Under the pieces are notes generated by a model. It saw nothing but the letters and a program-made list of their open reading frames with translations. It was not told where the DNA came from and did not search any database. The translations under genes were made by a program, and so were the position numbers. From assembly GCF_029869545.1 (NCBI RefSeq), contig NZ_JARWQD010000172.1, forward strand, positions 1 through 32,597: a stretch of DNA of 32,597 bases, read 5' to 3'. Below, piece after piece: positions 29,823-32,597 of the stretch (position 1 is its first letter; each line of letters starts with the position of its first letter). This DNA is from Nocardia wallacei (GTDB lineage: Bacteria > Actinomycetota > Actinomycetes > Mycobacteriales > Mycobacteriaceae).

Positions 29823-32177
29823 TCACTGATCCACCAGCGCCACCGACGCGATGCGGTGCAGCATGAAGTGCCGGACGGCGCCGGTGACCGGGTCCAGCGC
29901 GTCGAGCTGCCCGCCCGCGACCTTCATCGGCTCCACGATGCGCTGCGTGGCGATGCCCTGGGCATCGACGTAGCCGATGTGCACCGCCCGCCCCACCCCC
30001 ACCGCCAGCGGTAGCAGCGCCAAGGTGGCGGCGGTGCTGGTGCGGGTGCCGTCGGAGCGCACCGCCTGCCCGGACCGCGCCCGCGCCGCCTTCTCTCCCG
30101 CCCGCAGTTCGGAGACGAGCAGCCGCAGCTGTTCGGTGCTGGGCGGGGTTGGGCGCCACGACTGCCGGGCGTTGGGTCGCGCCGGGATGCGGGTGCCGCG
30201 CGGGCGCAGATCGACGATGGCACCGGATGAATCCTCGCCCGCCGGAGTGAATCCCGCGGCCCGCAGCTGTTCGAGCACCTCGCCGAGCGGCGCCTGCGAG
30301 ACGGCCACGGTCGGCGCGACCGCCCGTAACGCCAGCCGACCGGCGACCGGGGTGGCCAGTACCTCGGCCAGCAGCGCCGGATCCTCGCTGCGGACGAACG
30401 ATTGCGCCATGCCCACGCGCAGCCGCCCGTGCCGTCGGGCGACGTCATCGATCAGATAGGTCAGCGATTGCGGCACCGGCGTGCGCGAGTGCGCGGAGAA
30501 CAGCTGATGCAGTTCGGCGGCCGTCATCCCCGCGTCCAGTGCGCGCCGCACGGACGACTCGCCGATCCGGTATACCGTTGCCGCGCCCGCGGATTCGACG
30601 TCGGCCACCAGCGCGATGCGGCTCTGCAGGTCCGGCACCAGCGGTCCCGGCGCCACCACGGTGAGGTCCGCCTGCACCAGCACGTGGTCCACCGGATCCG
30701 GCAGCGCCGACTCCATCTCCGCCTCGGCGCCGTCGGGGCTGCCGTGCAGCAGCGCCCGTCCGGCCGAGGTGATCGCGCCGCGGCCGACCAGCCCGAGCGC
30801 ATTCGCCTCCGCCAGCGTGCGCTCCACGGCATCGGTGCGAAAGTGCCTGCGCCAGCGCGGTTGCCGCCACGCCAGCACCCGGGCGATATCGGACGGTGTC
30901 AGCGCCGCGCCGGTCGGCTGCTCGGCCAGCAGGTCGAGGATGGCGCGCCGATCCCGCACGGCGTGCAGATTGCGCAGCTCCAGCGACAGCGCCGCCAGCG
31001 GCTTGTCGTTGGCGTCGCGCTGGCCGATCATCCACGGGAAGCGGTCCAGCTCGAGCCACGCGGCGGCGAGCACCACCCAGCGCCGGGCGGCGGGCCCGTC
31101 GAGCCAGCCGTCCGCGGCCGTCGTCGGGGCCCAGAAGTCGTCGACGGCGTCGGACTGCGGCGCCGGTTCCGGAATTCCCTTGTCCAGCAGGCGGGCCGCT
31201 GCCAGCACCTCGGCCAGCATCGCCACCCGCGACTCGTCGATACCGGTCTGCTTGGCGATGCGGCGCAGTTCACGCACGCCCAGGCCGCCCGACCGCAGGG
31301 CCGGCGCGGGCACCTGTTCGAGCACCTCGATGATGTCGGCGCAGTGCCGCAGCAGCTCGCCCGCCTCGGTGGCGGCGGCCGCATTGCTGTCGGCGGCGGT
31401 GTGCCTGTCCGGTTCGGGCCGCGGCGGCTGCAGCGCGTGCGGGTCGGTCACCGGTTCGCGGCGCAGCACCTGGCCGACGGCGGGCGGGAGTTCGACGGTC
31501 TCGTCGTCGACGCGGTCCAGCAGCCGCAGGGCGAGCAGCCGGGGAACGGGACGCTCCGGCGGCGCGTCGGGGGCGGCGTCGCGGGTGCGCCCGCGCGGGC
31601 CCGTGGTGGCCAGCTTGTCGAGCAGGCTGCGTTCGGCGGGGCCGATATCACCGAGGGCGGCAACGATTTCCGATTCGGTGAGCGCGTCCGGGATCTCGGT
31701 GGTGCTGCCCAGCGGCCACGGCAGCGCCTCCTTGGCGGCGGCCGCCAGGTACAGCGCGTCCGCACCCCAGGCGAGGGCGCGGGCGGTGAGGCGGGCGACG
31801 GCGGCGTCGATGGCCGCCGCCGAGACGCGGTCGCCCAGCAGCTCGTGCAGGCGCGTGCGGGGCAGCGGGGTTGCCCGGCGGCCCGGGTAGGTGGCGCCGT
31901 GCACCGCGAGGGTCTCGATGACCGCGAATTCCAGCGTGTCGAGTTCGTCCGTCGCGCGCAGCACCGAGGCGCGCTGCTCGGCCCGTGCGGCCAGCACCGA
32001 CATCGAGGACGGCAGCGGGACGGCCAGATCGGGCCGCAGCTCGAGCAGCGTCACCAGCTCGTCGTCGGTGCGGGCGGCGAGCCAGTCGGCGAGCGTCGTG
32101 CCATCGGCCGAACCCTGGCCGGCGGGTGCTGCGGGGTGATCGTCCCCGGCCCGGGGCGCGTCGTCGGTCGTGGTCAT
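29823..32177 (-). CDS. XPB/Ssl2 N-terminal-domain (helicase-associated) protein with WYL-like C-terminus
   Basis: 784 aa, homologue of M. tuberculosis Rv0862c (about 756 aa), which neighbours the XPB helicase there. The N-terminal part (TLADWLAARTDDELVTLLELRPDLAVP) begins a winged-helix-rich region; the middle holds the XPB/Ssl2 N-terminal domain (DHVLVQADLTVVAPGPLVPDLQSRIALVADVESAGAATVYRI). The last 60 residues (VHIGYVDAQGIATQRIVEPMKV, then FMLHRIASVAL) look like a WYL domain, a ligand- or nucleic-acid-sensing fold. No helicase motor is present. It may work with the XPB helicase in DNA repair. ATG 32177 fits a leaderless start, with TACGCT seven bases upstream; the frame is open further upstream without support. 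Confidence 0.82.
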   Translation of the reverse strand: MTTTDDAPRAGDDHPAAPAGQGSADGTTLADWLAARTDDELVTLLELRPDLAVPLPSSMSVLAARAEQRASVLRATDELDTLEFAVIETLAVHGATYPGRRATPLPRTRLHELLGDRVSAAAIDAAVARLTARALAWGADALYLAAAAKEALPWPLGSTTEIPDALTESEIVAALGDIGPAERSLLDKLATTGPRGRTRDAAPDAPPERPVPRLLALRLLDRVDDETVELPPAVGQVLRREPVTDPHALQPPRPEPDRHTAADSNAAAATEAGELLRHCADIIEVLEQVPAPALRSGGLGVRELRRIAKQTGIDESRVAMLAEVLAAARLLDKGIPEPAPQSDAVDDFWAPTTAADGWLDGPAARRWVVLAAAWLELDRFPWMIGQRDANDKPLAALSLELRNLHAVRDRRAILDLLAEQPTGAALTPSDIARVLAWRQPRWRRHFRTDAVERTLAEANALGLVGRGAITSAGRALLHGSPDGAEAEMESALPDPVDHVLVQADLTVVAPGPLVPDLQSRIALVADVESAGAATVYRIGESSVRRALDAGMTAAELHQLFSAHSRTPVPQSLTYLIDDVARRHGRLRVGMAQSFVRSEDPALLAEVLATPVAGRLALRAVAPTVAVSQAPLGEVLEQLRAAGFTPAGEDSSGAIVDLRPRGTRIPARPNARQSWRPTPPSTEQLRLLVSELRAGEKAARARSGQAVRSDGTRTSTAATLALLPLAVGVGRAVHIGYVDAQGIATQRIVEPMKVAGGQLDALDPVTGAVRHFMLHRIASVALVDQ

Positions 32178-32184
32178 CCCGTCC

Positions 32185-32190
32185 AGCGTA
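32185..32190 (-). promoter_or_regulatory. -10 element TACGCT for the helicase-associated gene
   Basis: On the minus strand TACGCT is followed by GGACGGG and then ATG 32177. The seven-base spacing allows a leaderless transcript, while GGACGGG could also act as a weak ribosome site on a longer one. Confidence 0.45.
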
Positions 32191-32276
32191 CGGCCGGGCG
32201 TCGCGGCCCGCTGGATCGCGTACAACACCCGTTGCCGGGCCGCGTCGGATGATCGGTTCCATGCCAGAATGAGGTC

Positions 32277-32465
32277 GTGGTGAACAAATCGAAGAAACCC
32301 TATGTCGACAACGGTTGGCCGAAGCTGGCCAACGGTGACCACGCGGTCACCGAGCTGTCGTCGACCCGCTCCGGTGGCCTCTCGCCCTACGGCGAGGACA
32401 CCGAGTTCCCGGTGCCTGCCGACGAGGTGCCGTACGTGCATCCGCACACGGTCATCAACCGCTGA
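32277..32465 (+). CDS. 62-aa conserved protein ending in YVHPHTVINR
   Basis: A short soluble protein, MVNKSKKPYVDNGWPKLANG, a Ser/Thr-rich centre and a C-terminus VPADEVPYVHPHTVINR. A small gene divergent from the helicase-associated gene is also found in M. tuberculosis (Rv0863), and I take this as its counterpart by position and HPHT-type ending. No function is known. The start is GTG 32277 or the next codon GTG 32280; a CAGAAT -10-like element (32265-32270) lies six bases before the first, again a leaderless layout. A strong hairpin follows eight bases after the stop. Confidence 0.6.
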   Translation: MVNKSKKPYVDNGWPKLANGDHAVTELSSTRSGGLSPYGEDTEFPVPADEVPYVHPHTVINR

Positions 32466-32472
32466 CCGCACA

Positions 32473-32513
32473 ACGACAAGGCCCCCGCATAAAAAATGCG
32501 GGGGCCTTGTCGT
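32473..32513. terminator. 18-bp perfect hairpin terminator
   Basis: The arms at 32473-32490 and 32496-32513 (ACGACAAGGCCCCCGCAT and its complement) pair over 18 bases around an AAAAA loop. It is the strongest hairpin in the window and ends the transcript of the 62-aa gene. There is no T run directly after it. A further copy of the right arm (ATGCGGGGGCCTT) occurs at 32519-32531 and is followed by TT, allowing an alternative pairing with the left arm. Confidence 0.8.
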
Positions 32514-32597
32514 AGGTGATGCGGGGGCCTTTTGGGAGGGCTTGGGGCGGCCATGTGCAGGGGGGTGGGGCGGCAATGGGCCGGGTGGACGGGCGGG

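Overview
The window is high-GC actinobacterial DNA, most likely from Nocardia. The reasons are salicylate synthase and salicyl-AMP ligase genes of the mycobactin/nocobactin type behind IdeR-like iron boxes, a mycobacteria-like block (dapC, XPB helicase, XPB N-terminal-domain protein, small HPHT protein; the Rv0858c to Rv0863 neighbourhood of M. tuberculosis), and many leaderless TANNNT starts. Poly-G at the left end and a G-rich right end suggest the window is a whole draft contig.

Layout. 1-3.1 kb: a truncated membrane-protein gene running into poly-G, a 58-aa protein, polyprenol-phosphate mannosyltransferase, then on the minus strand a HAD-acyltransferase fusion coupled by ATGA overlap to PlsB (to 5.46 kb), together making phosphatidic acid. 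5.5-8.7 kb: convergent salicylate synthase and salicyl-AMP ligase genes with iron boxes at both outer ends, supplying the salicyl starter of a nocobactin-like siderophore. 8.7-9.5 kb: a DsbB-like protein coupled to a DUF5993-like mini-protein. 9.6-13.8 kb: an SDR, a carboxymuconolactone decarboxylase/AhpD-like protein behind an ECF41-type promoter, a type I DAHP synthase preceded by a short leaderless peptide containing Tyr-Phe-Trp-Phe, a methyltransferase and a LysE exporter. 13.9-21.6 kb: dapC-type aminotransferase, then a LacI regulator divergent from a sugar isomerase and a complete ribose-type ABC importer. 21.6-25 kb: an ECF41 (SigJ-like) sigma factor, a GNAT acetyltransferase and XPB helicase. 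25-32.6 kb: a two-helix membrane protein, a second LysE exporter, a secreted M1-type peptidase, a 10-unit tandem repeat, a coiled-coil protein, a possible 31-aa peptide, a Cys-rich lipoprotein, the XPB N-terminal-domain protein and a 62-aa protein with a strong terminator.

The observations most worth following are the aromatic leader peptide with alternative hairpins before the DAHP synthase gene; the 29/30-bp tandem array whose variation keeps a junction hairpin; the ECF41-type promoter on the decarboxylase gene with an ECF41 sigma gene 11 kb away; and loss of the second catalytic Asp in the HAD half of the acyltransferase fusion. No phage, IS element, CRISPR array, tRNA or rRNA was seen. 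All family assignments come from reading the translated sequences; no database search was run.
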